A stretch of DNA of 64,000 nucleotides, taken from NCBI GenBank assembly GCA_013398275.1, contig VZSE01006121.1, positions 876,245 through 940,244 of the forward strand, given 5' to 3'. Position 1 is the first letter of the stretch, and every line of letters begins with the position of its first letter. Source of the DNA: Promerops cafer (Eukaryota; Chordata; Aves; Passeriformes; Nectariniidae). The position numbers and the translations under genes were made by a program. This document shows positions 9,301-23,604 of the stretch, piece after piece. The notes beneath the pieces were generated by a model. That model was given only the letters and a program-made list of their open reading frames with translations. It was not told the origin of the DNA and did no database searches.

Positions 9301-12300
9301 TTTGGAAAGTTGACGGGAGGGTGGCAGAGTGTTTTGCTCTGGGTACTGATTTACATTAACAACTTGTTGACCTTGTCTGTTGCTGCAAATAGGGTATTTT
9401 TTTGCGGTTTTTTTTCCGTGTGTTTGCGCCCATACTTTTGAGAAGAGGTGTAGGACACAAGACTGTATAAAGTTGACAGACACATACTGAAAAAAATTGT
9501 GATAAGTGATTATTTTCGTGGAAGTGAGACAGTTAGTGGTGTGGAGTGCTTGCTTGTCTGTTTGCTTTTTATCGATGGTCTGTTTATTTATGGGTTGTAC
9601 TTTAGCTCCTAATGTTATAGGTTTGGATTATTTCTTTGCTTTTTTTTTGGAAACTGTTTTTATTTTGTAAAAATGAGTAGCTGCAAATGTAAGAAAAATT
9701 ACATTGTAGCAGCCCTGGGGATATTATATAACATGGCTGATCTGATTGCTGTGATAAGAACTGAGATACACACGCTGTAAATATAAGATACAGGCTTGAG
9801 ATGCAAGTGAAATCTAGCTCAATGTCAAGTGTTTTGCAGACTAACAGAAACACTAATGATTTGTTGTTTTCTTAGGGTTTTTTACGTGTTTATTAAGATG
9901 ACTTCTAGAGTATTGACCTGGAATAATTTACTTCAGTTATGTGGGTGATTTTCTTTGATTGTTTTCCTTCAGATTCAGTAATCTTTGTTCATAGTTTAAT
10001 CAGTTTCATAGTTAAAAAAGTGTAGAAAATTAGCAGACACTTTGAGAGTAGTGATCTGGGGAGGAATTAACAATCCTTAACGCAGAACATGAAACTGAAT
10101 GGTGGTGTACTGAACTAAATTTTTGTGTTAACAACACCACACAGGAAATGAACTTGAGGGCCCTGTTCACACGCGATAGATGAGCTCACGGCATGTTTAA
10201 CACAGCAACCACACTGAGGAAGCTTAAATTGTCATCAAAGTCCTGACACTTGTTTTGCTAGCTGAATTTTTAATAGTGATTATAATTGCATGTTACAAAA
10301 CCGAAATCAAAAATAGTCTTTTAATATTTTTGTTCTGTGAGTTTGTCTTCTGTGTGATTGTTTAAGGGGAAAAATCCCTCAAAACTGTTTCCAGAAGCAC
10401 GTGTGGGAAGCAGTCATAATTTTGTTAAATTTTGTTGTTCACCTTCAAGAACTTTGTACAAATTCTTGTTACTAGGTTTGGATAATTCAGCCAGACACTA
10501 TAGGTTGCTGTTGGTTTGTATGCATGCTGTCATCTCACTGACAGTCACTCAGATTTTTATCACTCAGTCACATTTTCTGCCCTTGTCATCACTCTTTAGC
10601 ACAGTTCTGTGAAAGATGGGTTTCGAGAAATAAAAATGGAGTTCTGTTTGTGATCAGTTGAATAAAAAATCTGTTGGACACATCATGTCTACATTATTTT
10701 CATGTGCAAAATCCTGTTATAGTCTTTAGAGGTGTCAGGCAGCGTGGTATTTCTTTCTCTGCTTTTATCATTAGCGTGTGTAGTACAATCAGATTTGCAG
10801 TGCAAGGTAACTGTGCTGTCTCAGAGATTGTGCCAGAGTGAGGGATCACTGCAGAGAAGTTTTCACAGTTCAGTGAAGTTGTTTGGAAAGAAAAAAAGTG
10901 TGAGAAAATTGAAAACAATGTGCAGGAGCCTGAAATTCCTGAAGGTAAAAGGAGCATTGGGCGGGATGTTGTGCTGTTTTGTAATTAAAAGGATTTTTGA
11001 TTTGAGGAAGAACTGTAAGAGTTAGGGTGCTACTAAGAACCATTGCTATTTCTCAGAATATGTAGTACACTCTTTACGGCCCCTTCACACAAACACGAAA
11101 TGCCATAAACCTGGTGTGCTTTGGGCGCTGGTGGTGTCACCCAGAATTTGTGTGAATTGCCAGTAATCTGTCTGAGTGACATTTTCACTTGGTTTCAGGG
11201 TGCTTTAAGTTGTATATTCTCAGATTAAAGCTAATAGAATGCTCTGTTAGAGCTATGAACAAAACATGGCCTGTGTGTAGATTTCATGTTTTCACTTCGG
11301 TGGGCATTAGTGTTAAGTTTATTAAAACATGTATAATAAATAGTGCAATAGTATTTACTATTAATATTAGTATTACTGAATCAGTTTGCTAGCTATACTG
11401 CACATTTTTCAAGTCAGAAAATGTAATAAAAAGAAAAAAAAGTCCCACGTTAGATGTAAAATGGCATTATATATATTGCTAATTGACCTCTGACTTACTC
11501 TGGTTTTGTGTTCATGTTTTATCTTTCTCCTGGTCAAATAGCAGAGGATAATTTTCTGGATGGGTGGTGTGAGCATACTGTATTTTGTGATTTGCATAAA
11601 TTTATAAACTGTAGCTAAAAAAGTGACGTGTTCTTTTCTAGTATGGGGAACCCTAAGTTAATCCACCCAAATTTGCAGAATAATCCTGAAAGTGTGTGTG
11701 TGCAGAGGTAAATGCTGTAATACCTATTTCTGTTCAGTATGAATATGGTGACAGTATGTGAGAAATGGAAGACCTCTTTTAAGTCATGGTACCTGTATCT
11801 CCCTCCTTAATTAGTATTTTCATATGTGGCTTTTATTTGACAACTATGAGCATCTTGGAATAAGTGCCATATTTAAATAGTGAACCAGCCATGGAAACTC
11901 GTCCCTTAATTTTCAATGTATTGCCTCCGCAGAATAAACCCTGTAGTAGTGAAAGATGAGCAGGACTTGGATGCAAGGACTGGGGTGTGATTATCCAGTG
12001 CTACATAAAGAATATCAAATTACACTTAACCAGTACTGTTGCAAAGAGGAGTTTCCCTGATTTTTGTTTTAACTCTAAAAATCTCAAGAAAGTGGACTCA
12101 AAATTCTGACAGTCTGTCCTTTTCATATATATTAGTTATGATTTTCAGATATTTTTGTAGTTGAATTTGTGATAAGGGTACTTGGATTTATAGAAACCTG
12201 CTTAAACTCCGTTAGAATAATAACTGTTTAATCTGTAACATAAGTGGAGTAAATGCTGAAAGGCATGAGGACTTCATGGGCGTTTATTTAGAATTGGCTT

Positions 12301-12990
12301 GGATATTCATAATCATACGCTATCCCAACATCCTGTATGTGTGTGGCTCTTCTGCAGCACATTAATATACACTGTAGCACCTTGATTTTGCTCTGTCATT
12401 CTTTTACATATGTAAGATTTCCTTCCTCTTTCCTTGAGTAACTCTCCCTGTCGGGTACATTTAATGCAGGGATATGTGCATTTGGGTGCAAGGGGATCAG
12501 AGAGTAAATCCAAACTTCATTTGTTTGAAATTAAAATTACTCCCAAGTCAGAAGGACCGAATGTGAAATAGTCTTTTGATCTATCAGCTGATGTGGGGCA
12601 GCCAGTTTAAATCCATGCCCCTACAGCCAGTAAGTTTTCTGCATGCAAACCCTGAAATTGCCTGTGAATTTTGCAGTCACTGCAAACCCATGTTGCATAA
12701 TTCTGCATAGGCTGTGTGCTATATGGCACCTGCAGTGCTGAAGTGGATCTCATTTCAGCAGTTAACAGCACGTTATTTAGTCCATTAAGCTGTCTGCTCT
12801 TTTCCTCCCTGTCTGGTAATTCCTTTCCCTTGGAACACATGAGCACTCCCTCCCTTTGATACTCCCACACTTTCTGTCCATGCTTCCACGGAGGCCATCC
12901 ACCCTCTCTTGAATCCTCCCTGTTCCCACTGAAACTGTCCTCAATCATTTCCCGACAAACTTCCCATCACCACTTCCCTCCCACTTCCAC

Positions 12991-12998
12991 TGACGTCA
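12991..12998. promoter_or_regulatory. Consensus cAMP response element (TGACGTCA)
   Basis: Perfect palindromic 8-bp CREB/ATF site in a pyrimidine-rich intronic segment, about 4.1 kb downstream of exon 1. One match in 64 kb is near chance expectation without CpG depletion, so function is speculative. It is noted because PDE8B degrades cAMP. Confidence 0.25.
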
Positions 12999-14395
12999 GC
13001 CCTCCTGTGCAGAGATCCTTGCTTCCACTGAGAGGATCCTTCCCACGCCGAGATACATGAACTTTTCTCAGTCCTTAGGGCTCCAGACTTTCAGACTGAT
13101 ACTTATAATGCTGTTGCTGTAAGGCATGAACCCTTTCTCCAGGGGATGGGTATCTAATTTTTAAACTGTATGAAGTGAAGTGGTGTAGTAACTTGTGAAC
13201 TGGGCTCATATTTAGGTCTAATTTTTATATTTTTAAATTTCCTGTTGTTTGTTATGTAAATTGGAAAAAACCCAAACTATAAATCACTCACAGTATATAG
13301 ATGGCTACACTACAAAGACAGCATAAGCTGTGTTTTCCATTTTTAAAGCATTATTATTGGTAGCTCTTCTTCTCATGCAAACCAACTCATGCAAAATCTG
13401 TCACTGCATCTGAGGGCAATTCCTTGTGTGACTGAGAGGAGCAAGGTTAGACCCTGAATTTTTGGAATATTTACTGTTGGTAAAGACTTCACTGAAACTC
13501 CTTTCAGCTGAAAATTCTGGTGCCTTTTCCTTCGTTCTTCAATGCTGCTGTCTGAGCTTGTTCTGTGTCTTTTCCCTGGCCATTTTATGTAGTTAAGTAC
13601 TAAGCTTTTCCTTTTCTGCCACCTGAATCTGTTGATAGAGGAAGTATTAAAACCAAGCCTTTATTTCTGCACTTCTAGGTATTTTTCTTACTGTGTTGTA
13701 CCTTTTGTATTCTTAATTATATGGCTCAGATTAAAGTGTAAGTACATCTACAGTGAGAAATTTTCTACTAGTAGAACATACTTATAAGCCAGGCAGAATA
13801 ACAGGAGGTGATGTATTAATGAGTTTCTACCATTCCCAATATTACATGTGGTGTGAAATTCCAATGCAAGATAACAGCTTTGCCTTGTTATTTAAGATAC
13901 CAGCAATTCAGATTTTACATCCAAAATGCTACATTTAAGCATAAATTAAAGATACTAAATGGTTACACCTGCTTGCAAATACTTCTCATTCAATGAATTG
14001 TAGATTAGGGGATGCTTACAATCTATGTGACAATGAAGAATGTCTTATTAAGAAAGTTGTTCATGGTTCATTTCAATCTAAGAAAAAAATACTATTTGGA
14101 AACTGTTTTGCTTTCCATTTCGCAGGCTTTAATATTTGTTCCTCATGTTCAAGTAAATGTCCATGTCAAGAAAGGGAGAGGTATTTGAATGAGAATTATT
14201 TTTAACATCCATTGAAATTGTTATATCCAGCAGTCGCCTCTACCAACAGTGATAAATAGCTGTTTTGTTTTAGTTATTATATGAACATTTGTTCACCTCT
14301 CTTGGCTGTCACACTGAGAAAGGACTCCAGAATTGGGTTACTTAAGCAATAGTAACAATACACTGAAAATATTACACTTTTTGAGCAGTTGGAAT

Positions 14396-14416
14396 CTCAA
14401 CTGACTTTCAGTTGAG
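14396..14416. repeat. Perfect hairpin, 9-bp arms, 3-nt loop
   Basis: CTCAACTGA (14396-14404) and its exact reverse complement TCAGTTGAG (14408-14416) are separated by CTT. No adjacent promoter or RNA-gene signature. Confidence 0.6.
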
Positions 14417-17400
14417 TCCTCAAAGAAGAAATAAGTATTTTGAGATATGGACAGCTAAAGCTTTTATAGCTCTCAGCAGAAAGTGAAAGAAACTTAAAGC
14501 AAATATGCTAATGAGCAGACTGGCCTCAAGGTGAAATAGTTTCAATACAAGATTTATGTTAAGTTGTCATTTTGTCAGGGGGCCACAGAAGCACCTGCAC
14601 ACATAGGAGAACAATTTAGCATTGTGTTCTATTTTGGTGTATGGATATAATATGCCCACACTGTAAACTGCTTTACTAGCCGTGGATGGAATTAAAACAT
14701 TGTTAGCAATGTTTCCAAGGTTGCACACAGAGTGTGATTTCATGTCCCAAGCTCAGTTTTCCATGTGAATTTCAGTGTTTTTGTATATAAGACCCATTCA
14801 TCCAGTGGAGGTTCAGTAGGAATTTGATTGGTCCTGTGGCATTCTACACATTGCTGTCTGTTCTTTGGGTAAAATAATTAGGTATCATCATTTAACTGTA
14901 ATTTAAATTGGCACAGGATGACAAGATACAAATTGAATAGCTTTAATGTGCATGACATACTAAATAGTTTTATTGCCCAGAGTCAGATTTTTAAGTTTTC
15001 AAAGGCACCGAGGAAGTGATGTTAAAGTCCTCTGCTTTGCAAAAAGATTTCGGCATTCAGCCTCTTTTAGGTTCTTTCTTGATACCCCCCCTCTTTAGGG
15101 CCAAAATGCAATAAATGATGGTGTTACACGTGCTGTGAAATTAAATAGCAGAGTCTCTAATTTGTGTGTTCTTCCAGACTGTTCTCTTTTGCTATGGGTT
15201 GTACTGTTGGCCTCAAATCAAACTCCCAGGCCCCTTTCTTCTCTTTCTTGTAAAATCTGTAACTCTGTCACCCTACATAAAGTAAAAGGCTTAGCATTCT
15301 GTAAGCCAGCTCCCACATGTATGGCTTTGTTCCAGGGGAAAGGAAGAGAGCTAGAACCTGCTTTTTGACATGGAAATGTGTTGACATAAATTAGGTTATA
15401 TCTGTTTTGAATGTGGTAGACAAGATAATTTGAGGTGGGTTTTGATAGTGTTTTAAATGTTCAAAGGTAGTCTGCAGATATATGTAGAGAGTTAATGTCC
15501 TTGCATAGCAGAAGAGCTTGGAATGGAAAAGGAATATTCAAGATTTAAAAGCAGTTTTGGGAATAAAGTGTTGCTCATGAAAAAGAGTGATTCCAGCGTG
15601 AGGGACTCAAATAAGGATTCCTACCCTTGCTTGGAGTGTGAGGGAATGTGGCTTTTGGTTCTGCCACTTTATTATCTGATAGACAATTTTTGAGCACTAG
15701 ATCCTGAGAAATTGGGTTAACACATTTTTGGTGGGGTAAAGAAAATATCTTTAAAATCTCTGTAAAGATGGGTCTTTCATTTCTGGATTTCAATCAGGAT
15801 ATATATTAATCTGTTTGTTAAATAATATTTTAACATATTTGAGATGTGTCTGTTTCTTTGTTGGAAATGAGAACTCACTTTTTTTTTTTTGCAGAAGCAG
15901 AATTATTTTGCATGTTAATTTGGAAGTTGCATAGGAAACCAAACATTTTATTTTTATTCCTTTTTCAAGGAAGATGTATTTTGCTTTGTAAATCAAACAT
16001 TTTATATAGTGACATGAACAGATTATTGGTCTTGTTATGGGGAAAATGGTGACATTGAAATCTTTTCATTGTGTTTTAGACTTCCCAATTTCCTAAGTAA
16101 ATCCATACAAAGAAAACACAGAATCACTGGACAAATACGAAAGCATGGCATCCTCTACTTCCCATTGTTTTCATTTTGAGTTAGCAGTGACCTTTAGCTC
16201 CCTGCTGGGATGCGGTGGAAACTTTAGGAGGCCCCATCTTACTTGCCACTAACAGACAACTTATTTTAAAAGTTACACATTTACTATCCTGTTCTGTCTT
16301 TGAGTCTGAGGTTCTGTTATCTCTAATAAAATTGAAGCAGAAAAACAACCTCAGTAAGTGATCGGCAAAGTAAACCTTCTTTATAAGAATCTTGTTTGAA
16401 GAAAACCTACTCTAATTTGTTAATTAAAGCACAGCAAAAGAACCTTGATCTGCATTGAATGCAATCTCCCTGTATTTAGGAGTAGCTACACTTTTGCATC
16501 ATCAGGAAGATGTTCCTCATTCACACGGAGTTATCAGGGTTGTGGCTCGTCTGACACTGAGCTGTAGAACTCTTTTACAGCAGTGGTTTTAATTCCAGGT
16601 TTAATGCACAAACATACCTGTGGGATATGTAGGTAGGTCAAGATCAATGTTGAGCTGGGCTGATTAGTTTGCAGATGTGTGTTCTTTTTGGAATACTGTC
16701 TGCTCTTCCTTCCAATTTTTAAGTTTGTTGTGGGTTTTTTTTTTCCTTCCTTCATAACTTTTCATAAGTTTGGTGAGAAATTCCACAAATGGTTGAGGAC
16801 AGCCACACCTATTACTCTGGTAACTTGAAGCAGAAGTGATGTGTCCTGCACACAGTTTAACTGCCTGGTAAAAACTGCACTTTTCCATGAGCTTTAACAC
16901 AAAGATAAATATTTCAGCATAGGATGAGTATCAGAATGTAGGTCCATAAATACTGGAATCCAGAGCTTGTACTGAAGTGTGGATGGCACTGGGATTGCTG
17001 GCAAGATATCTGCTTTTTATTTTTCAAACCAAAGCGAAGTATTATTTTCAAATATTGAAGAGATTTATAAGTGGGTCAAATTCTTGCTAAAATGACACAT
17101 TCAACCCTGTTAAGGTCTTTGGGCTCAAGGGTTGTGGCTGTGGCTTTAGGTAGAGTAACTTTGAGAGTGATGAGTCTCAAAATTAAAACCTTAAATTTCT
17201 AAGCATTCAAAAGGAATTTTCCCCAAACATTTGTACCTGTGTTGTTCTTCACTCACATCTGAGGATCATTCTGTACGCAGTGATGCAGCAGTGATCCAGA
17301 CTTCCTCTGGTTAGTGTGTGGCTGCCTGGCCAACTTGCTGTCTGTTTCCACTTGGATGCCTGATGTTAATTCTGTGTCATGCAGGATCAGGGCCACCATG

Positions 17401-20031
17401 TACCCAGGGACACAAGGGCTGCACTCAGACCAAGCTGTGTCCATGTGTGCAGGGCTTTGTCTCCAACAGCCCTCAGCAGAGTGTGCTTTGGAGAAAGATG
17501 CAAGGGTTCTATTTAAAGGTACAAAACTGAGAAGAGTTCTTCATGTTCCCCTTCTGGCTTTAGTCTGAACATACTGATTTACTTTTCATTTTTCACCATT
17601 TTGGCATGTAATTTGATACCGATATTTTAGTTTTATGTCCTTAAAACTTGGTTGACAAGTGCAATGAAAAACTCTACTCTTGAGTGGAATTTGTGAATGG
17701 AGAATTAATTTCCAAACCAGTGTTAGCACATACTTATCACTGCAACACCACCAGTGTGAATGGTTGATGTATTTTGTTTCTGCAGATACTGTTGCAGGGA
17801 CCACTAACAACCAATGAAAAAATTTAGAAGAAAGCAGGGAACATGCATTGAAACTAAATATGGGTCTGCATTCCGAAGAGGACTTCACAACCAGGCTAGC
17901 TAGTTTTTTTTTTTCATGCATAGGTCAGTGTCCTCCAGATCAAAAAACCTGAGGGTAAAACTGATATTTTAGAGGAATGAAACATTTCAAAGCCAGGCAG
18001 GGGGGTTTTGCAAACCCAAACAGCTTTTGTTTCGTTAACAAAAGGAAGAATAAGTCCTGTGAAGTCAGACACTGCTTCATGCTTCCATTGATGCTGCTGG
18101 AACTTTTCCTTTACTTAATATTTTTTTGTCTTTGGCAGGAACGGATCTGCTTTCTGCAGGATTTCAGATGAAAGGGCTGTTCTGCTCGTCCTGTCAATTA
18201 GTGATGTTACCACATGTCCTGAGTTCTGGAGGTCTTGTTCCTTGCTGTGCAGTGCTGTGGAGCTGAGATCTATCAGGAGAACAGTCAGCTCAAATTCTGT
18301 GGCACTGCTGTCACTCACAGCCCCTAAGCCTACCAATGACACCTCTTCCCTCAGCAGATAATGTCACATTGTACCTCTTCCAAAGTATGGGATATTTTAC
18401 TGTGGGGCAGCTGCTTATTTTTTAGGAGGGATTTATGTTTTCTGAAAAATTATTGCATGTGACAGCTCTTTAAAATGAATGTATTAGAGCAGTAGCTTGT
18501 TGGGAACTAAGTTTTAACCAAAAAGCAGTTGCCTCTGGCAGTGGTACCTAGTAGGAAAAACCTGATTCTTGGAGATAAGAGAGATTTAGCTTTTATGATC
18601 CTTGTTCATCCTACTAAAAACTCACTGAACTAATGAAGCTGCTCAGTGAGGAAGCTGACCCATCCCTCTCCTGCTTGGCTTTGGTGAGAGGGGCAGAGGT
18701 AGGGTCTCTCTGTCCCTGAAGGAAAGGCAGTAGTGGCAGCCTGCTGGTTTGGTAGCAAATAATGAAAAAAGAAATTTTGTTGGGCATTCTATACTTTTGA
18801 TTCCAAGAGCTAAATATTGATGTATCAGCTTATGATAGTTTTCTGAGAAACATAATTGTGCTGCCACTGTTTGTAAATTGGATTTTTTTTTTTTCCAACA
18901 CAGTTGGAAGCGGTTTTTTTCCTTTGTTTGTTTGTATCAGTGAAGAGCCTCAGAGTTCAAGTGGGAGTGGGGCAGAAGGAGCAAGCCCTGCCAGTGGCTG
19001 GTGGGAGGTGTGGGAAGCCCAGAGGCTTGTCACATCCTCAGACTTAGCCTCTGGTCACAGTGTGACCATGGGAACATTGCCAAGCACCAAATTTTCAGAG
19101 AAGCATGACTGAAGTTCACATTTTCTAAAAAGCTAAGCTCTCTTATGAATTACTTACAGTGGGATTTGTAGCTGGACTGTCAGAAAAAGCAAGCTGAAAT
19201 TGCAATCTCTTATTTTGCCAATTAAACGAAAAGCAACTTATTTTTGGAGGTTACATAGCTCTGAAGTTTACTGCTAACTTTATCTTGGCTGTTCTGATTG
19301 CTAAGAGCTCTTACAAGGCTCTCTTGTGCTCTTTGGGCAATATAAACTCTCTCCTGCTGTGCCCTGCTAAGTCTGTGGGACACTGCTCGTGGGGTAGTTT
19401 TTGCTTCGTGGGGTAATCTTGTTTGGTTCTTCTACAAAGTCTAAGCAAACCAGAGAATTTTAAGGACTGTGAAAATGAAATAGACCTGGTGCAGGATCAG
19501 GGAATGGCAATCTTTTCCACCTTTTCTTCTGAGAGCCTTTGAGCTGTGCTGGGAATAGCAGGCTGTGGGTGTTAAGAGGTAGCTGTGATTTTCACCCTTT
19601 TATTGGCTGCACAGGATTTATTATGAGTTAGGATACACTGGTACTATGCACTGTTCTGTCAGTCCCTCTGAAATTAAACCAAGACCAGAGGCCAGTGGAG
19701 AGTGTAAGTGGTGGGGTCCAGCACCTGCAAGGCTCAGAGGTCTCTGTGAGGTATAGTTTAGTTGCAGAAGTCACAGTTGTCTCCACAGGGATATTTACTT
19801 AACTATGGAAAAGTGATTTGTCCTAAAAAGTTGAGAAACCTCATAAATTCTCCCATCATCAGTCTGAACAAGGACACAGTCTTCCTCAGTCTGTTGTTTT
19901 CTCAAGTCTGTGTTTAGCAGTGAGGCCGTGTAGTCTCTTGCCCTTTCTCCACGGATGACCTGCAAAGAAGAACTATCAACCCCCTTCAGGAAACCTGATG
20001 CTTTTGGTCAATAGTCCCTTACATTTTTTCC

Positions 20032-20061
20032 CCAGCTGACTGATATTCCAGCTGACTGATC
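20032..20061. repeat. Two near-tandem copies of CCAGCTGACTGAT
   Basis: The 13-bp unit occurs twice in immediate succession with a TATT spacer. It includes two CAGCTG E-boxes. It is probably a small replication-slippage duplication. Confidence 0.6.
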
Positions 20062-23000
20062 AGAGAAGTACCCAGCTGCATCCACTTGTTAGGGTTTGCT
20101 GTGCCAGGGCTGTTCCATTCCAGGACAAAGGTACCAAGGACGTGAGTTGTGCTGAGCTCACCTGAAAGCTGAGCGGTGCTTCCCTGGCTGTGGCCAATCA
20201 CTTTGACTACTTTGGCATCTGGTTTCCACTTACCCCTGTAACAGTACACTCAGTAAATACTCATGTGAAATATTACCTGGGAATCTTTAAATGCTTGACT
20301 ACTATTGCTTCCTGCCACTTTGTAAGAGGTACAAGGATTTGTATCATACCTATTTTTTTTTCTTCTCTTTTTTTCCCTTCGTTTTGCAGAGAGGGATGTG
20401 GGTGAAAGGCTTGGCATTTTTTTGGTCATCTTTCCCAACATCAGGGCATCCCAAGACAGCAGATAGAATTTCTAAGAGATTCTTCTAAAGGAGGGTCCTT
20501 TAGCCCATCCTAAAATAGTTTAATGACTTTTTTAAGGCAAACTAATAAAAAAATAATGTAGAGAAAAAAGCATGACAGAGGATTGCCAGGGTAAAGGGAT
20601 TATGGCTTACAGCACTGCCTCTGTGCTTTTGCTGGGTGCTCCAAGAAGTCTTCATATCCTTAAGAGTCTGAGTTAGGTTTGGGAAACCTTGACCTCTGTA
20701 CCGAGGAATGATCTGAGGCCAGCAGTAGTAATTTGTTTAAACACAAGTTCTTAAACACAGATTAATTGATTGCTATAACTACAGATACTTTTGTCCTAGA
20801 GCAGACATGAGCAGACTGTCCAAGGGCTATATACATATGTACAGGATGTTTGCCAATTAGCTTGTGGTTAATTTAAGTAGAATACAACCTCCTGACTTAG
20901 TAAACCCTCAACTGTGGCAGCTGAGACACAGCCACTTGTCCTCACCCCAGCACCACTCTCAGCCTGGCAGCCCATGTAAAACAGCACTGCCTTTAACATG
21001 CAGAGTTTATCTGCAGTGATGTGTAGCACTGTACTGCAGAGCAAAGTATTTTCAGTGTCTCTTATAAGAGGCCTGAACTGGTTTTAGAAGAAGGAGGACT
21101 TCAGTAATAAATCTGATCTCTTGAAACATGAGTTGGAAGTTGTAGCTCCTGTCAGCAGGTTCACTCTATGATGTATTGTGGAGCCTTGGCTGCAAAGAAG
21201 CTGTAGCCTGCAGTTAATGAGCTGCTCAAAGTAGCTGTGAAATTGTCAACTTAATTAAGCCAAGTTTAGTTACCAGTCTTCTTTCAAAGATTTTGTGTGA
21301 AGAAGCAGGCTCTGGAACTGCCCAGCTATGCACTGTAGGAAAGTGCTGTGTGCTTTTCTGAACTGAGAAATTAAGAGCTCATGTGGTAAGAGAGAGTGCT
21401 ATTTTGCAAAGTGTTTAAAGAAAGCCCCCAGCTGTCCCAGCATGTTGGGGAGCTTCATACTTATTTTCATTTTTAGATAGTTAAAAAGCATAAGCACTCT
21501 AAAACAGTCAGTGGATTGCAGCTCCTGTGTGATTCTGATTGAAGATCTATCTTTTTTCTTTCCTTTTTAAAAAAAAATCATACATGTGCAAGTCTTTTAA
21601 TTATCTGCTTCCTTATAAAATAATGGATATTTATTTTTGTGCTTTGTCCTGAGCCCCTTTCTCTCCTGAAAGTATAGAAAATTTAGTCTGAGCACTACTA
21701 AAATACCTGCTGAAGTCAGTGGAGACTGCAGTTCAGTTAGCTGGGTTTCTTCAGTTTGTCCTTGTGGAAAGAGTAAATACTCTTGCAGACATTTGCAAAC
21801 TTCTGCCCATGACCTTGACAGCACCCATCAGATGTTACAGAAACAAGAGTTTAGGGTCTTACCTGCTGAGGCATCTCCTCTCACCTCAAGGGTCAGTTAT
21901 TGCAATGGTCTGTTCTTCAGGTTGGAGATTTCTTACTGACATAAGTAGGGTAAAATCCTCTTCTCATTACAGCAATGCTGATACTACTGTGCTTTTTGCA
22001 GTGTAGTTTATGCCATTTGAGAGTACAAATACAATGGTACAGCTTTTTCCATAACAGAAAGTGTTTCTTGACATGTGGAACTATACTTAGGACACGTTCA
22101 GGTGAAGTCTTAATACAGTCAAGGACAGGACTGTATGAGGAGTGTTACCTAGATTAGAAATATCAGTGAGGGATTGGGGTTTAATTATATTTTATTTTGG
22201 AAAAGATCTCTGTTATGGATATAGTGATAGTGGATAGAGGGAAGCATGCTTTTGTTAGAATAGCTTGTTTCAGCTGAGGAACTGGTATGAAGTATTCCAG
22301 CAAAACCAGTTTTGCTACAGTTAGCTCCATTTGCAATAAGAAGGTTTCCCAGGACATTTGTGTTATACCTGTGCCAGGAATTTAGGACTATGCAAGTGAA
22401 ATGGAAGTGAAGTGAGCACATGGAGCCTTTTGCTCCTTGTTGAGCCTTTGGACTGTAATAGATTCTGGCAGCTGATACCTATGAGACACTTGCCTGCTTT
22501 TATGAGGCCTTAACAGCCAGCATTGCTAGCAGTGAGAGCTCCAAGGAACTCTGCAAGCACTCGGAATGCTGCCACCACACTGGTGCTTTTTTGGAATTTT
22601 TCCTCTTTTGGACAGACAGATTTAACAGGAAATAATTTGGCTGAGGTATGAAATCATGATGTGAATATCTGCGAACCTTTAAGAAGAAAAGGTATTTTTT
22701 GTCAGACTTTGTAGGCTAGACCAGGCAGTAGAACAGAGGGGGGAACAGTCCTTCAATTCGGACAAATAAATGATTGTTAATGGCCTTTGTCCTCTGTTGC
22801 TGTTTGTTTGCCTTTTGCTATAGGACACTGCTCTTCAGAACAGGCTGTAAGTGGCTCTGCATTCTGTGACTTCGGGTTATTAAGGAAAAGTTGAAATATC
22901 AGTTAATTAATTGCATTGCTTAGAGCTGACTTAACGTTAATAATTATCTCATGAAACTATTCCAGGTTTATGTTTGAGTATGGGACAAGTGCGTATAATA

Positions 23001-23583
23001 ATACATACAGTAAGTATGTAAGATACTGAATTATCAGATGGGATTAGGTGACAACTTGATTGTAATGCCAAATTGTGGCAATTTATGATAGAAATGTTGT
23101 CACACCACATCTGCCTCTGTGCCAAAACCCCCATTTTACGGCCTGTTTCAGCTTAACCTTCTAACTTTGTCAACCATGGTGGTCTTTAGTTTTTCTTAAC
23201 TTGTTCAGTCACATGTAGCAGAAGTTTCTTCCTCCAGCTCCTTTTCTTCTTTTTGCCACTGTGTTCTACCTTTGACTGCCATTTTCATGTTTCTAATGCT
23301 CATAAATGCATATACCTATAATTTTTGGGGGGGTACAAACAGTGTGTGTCCTCTCACTGACAAAACTGATATCAACTCCTCTCAGTTCTTTTTTTTCATG
23401 AAGTATTTTTGTTGGGTGAAGGTCTTTGAGGAAGGTCCAGCTTCTTCCTACCCTCTGGCATAGGACACCATCCTGGAAATGGCAGAATCTTGCTTACAGA
23501 GAGGCATAGCTAGTAAACAGATGTCTCCCTGAAAATCTTTATTTAGTACACACAGTGTACTCTTAATCATTTGCTCCAAGGTC

Positions 23584-23604
23584 AATAGCCCTTAAAGGGC
23601 TATT
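23584..23604. repeat. Perfect 21-bp palindrome
   Basis: AATAGCCCTT (23584-23593) and AAGGGCTATT (23595-23604) are exact reverse complements around one central A. It could be a dimeric protein-binding site or chance. Confidence 0.6.

Noticed and set aside
15876..15900. Strong acceptor-like T run followed by GCAG
   Set aside because: The sequence after the AG has no conserved coding frame and no PDE8B similarity. Such tracts are common in introns.
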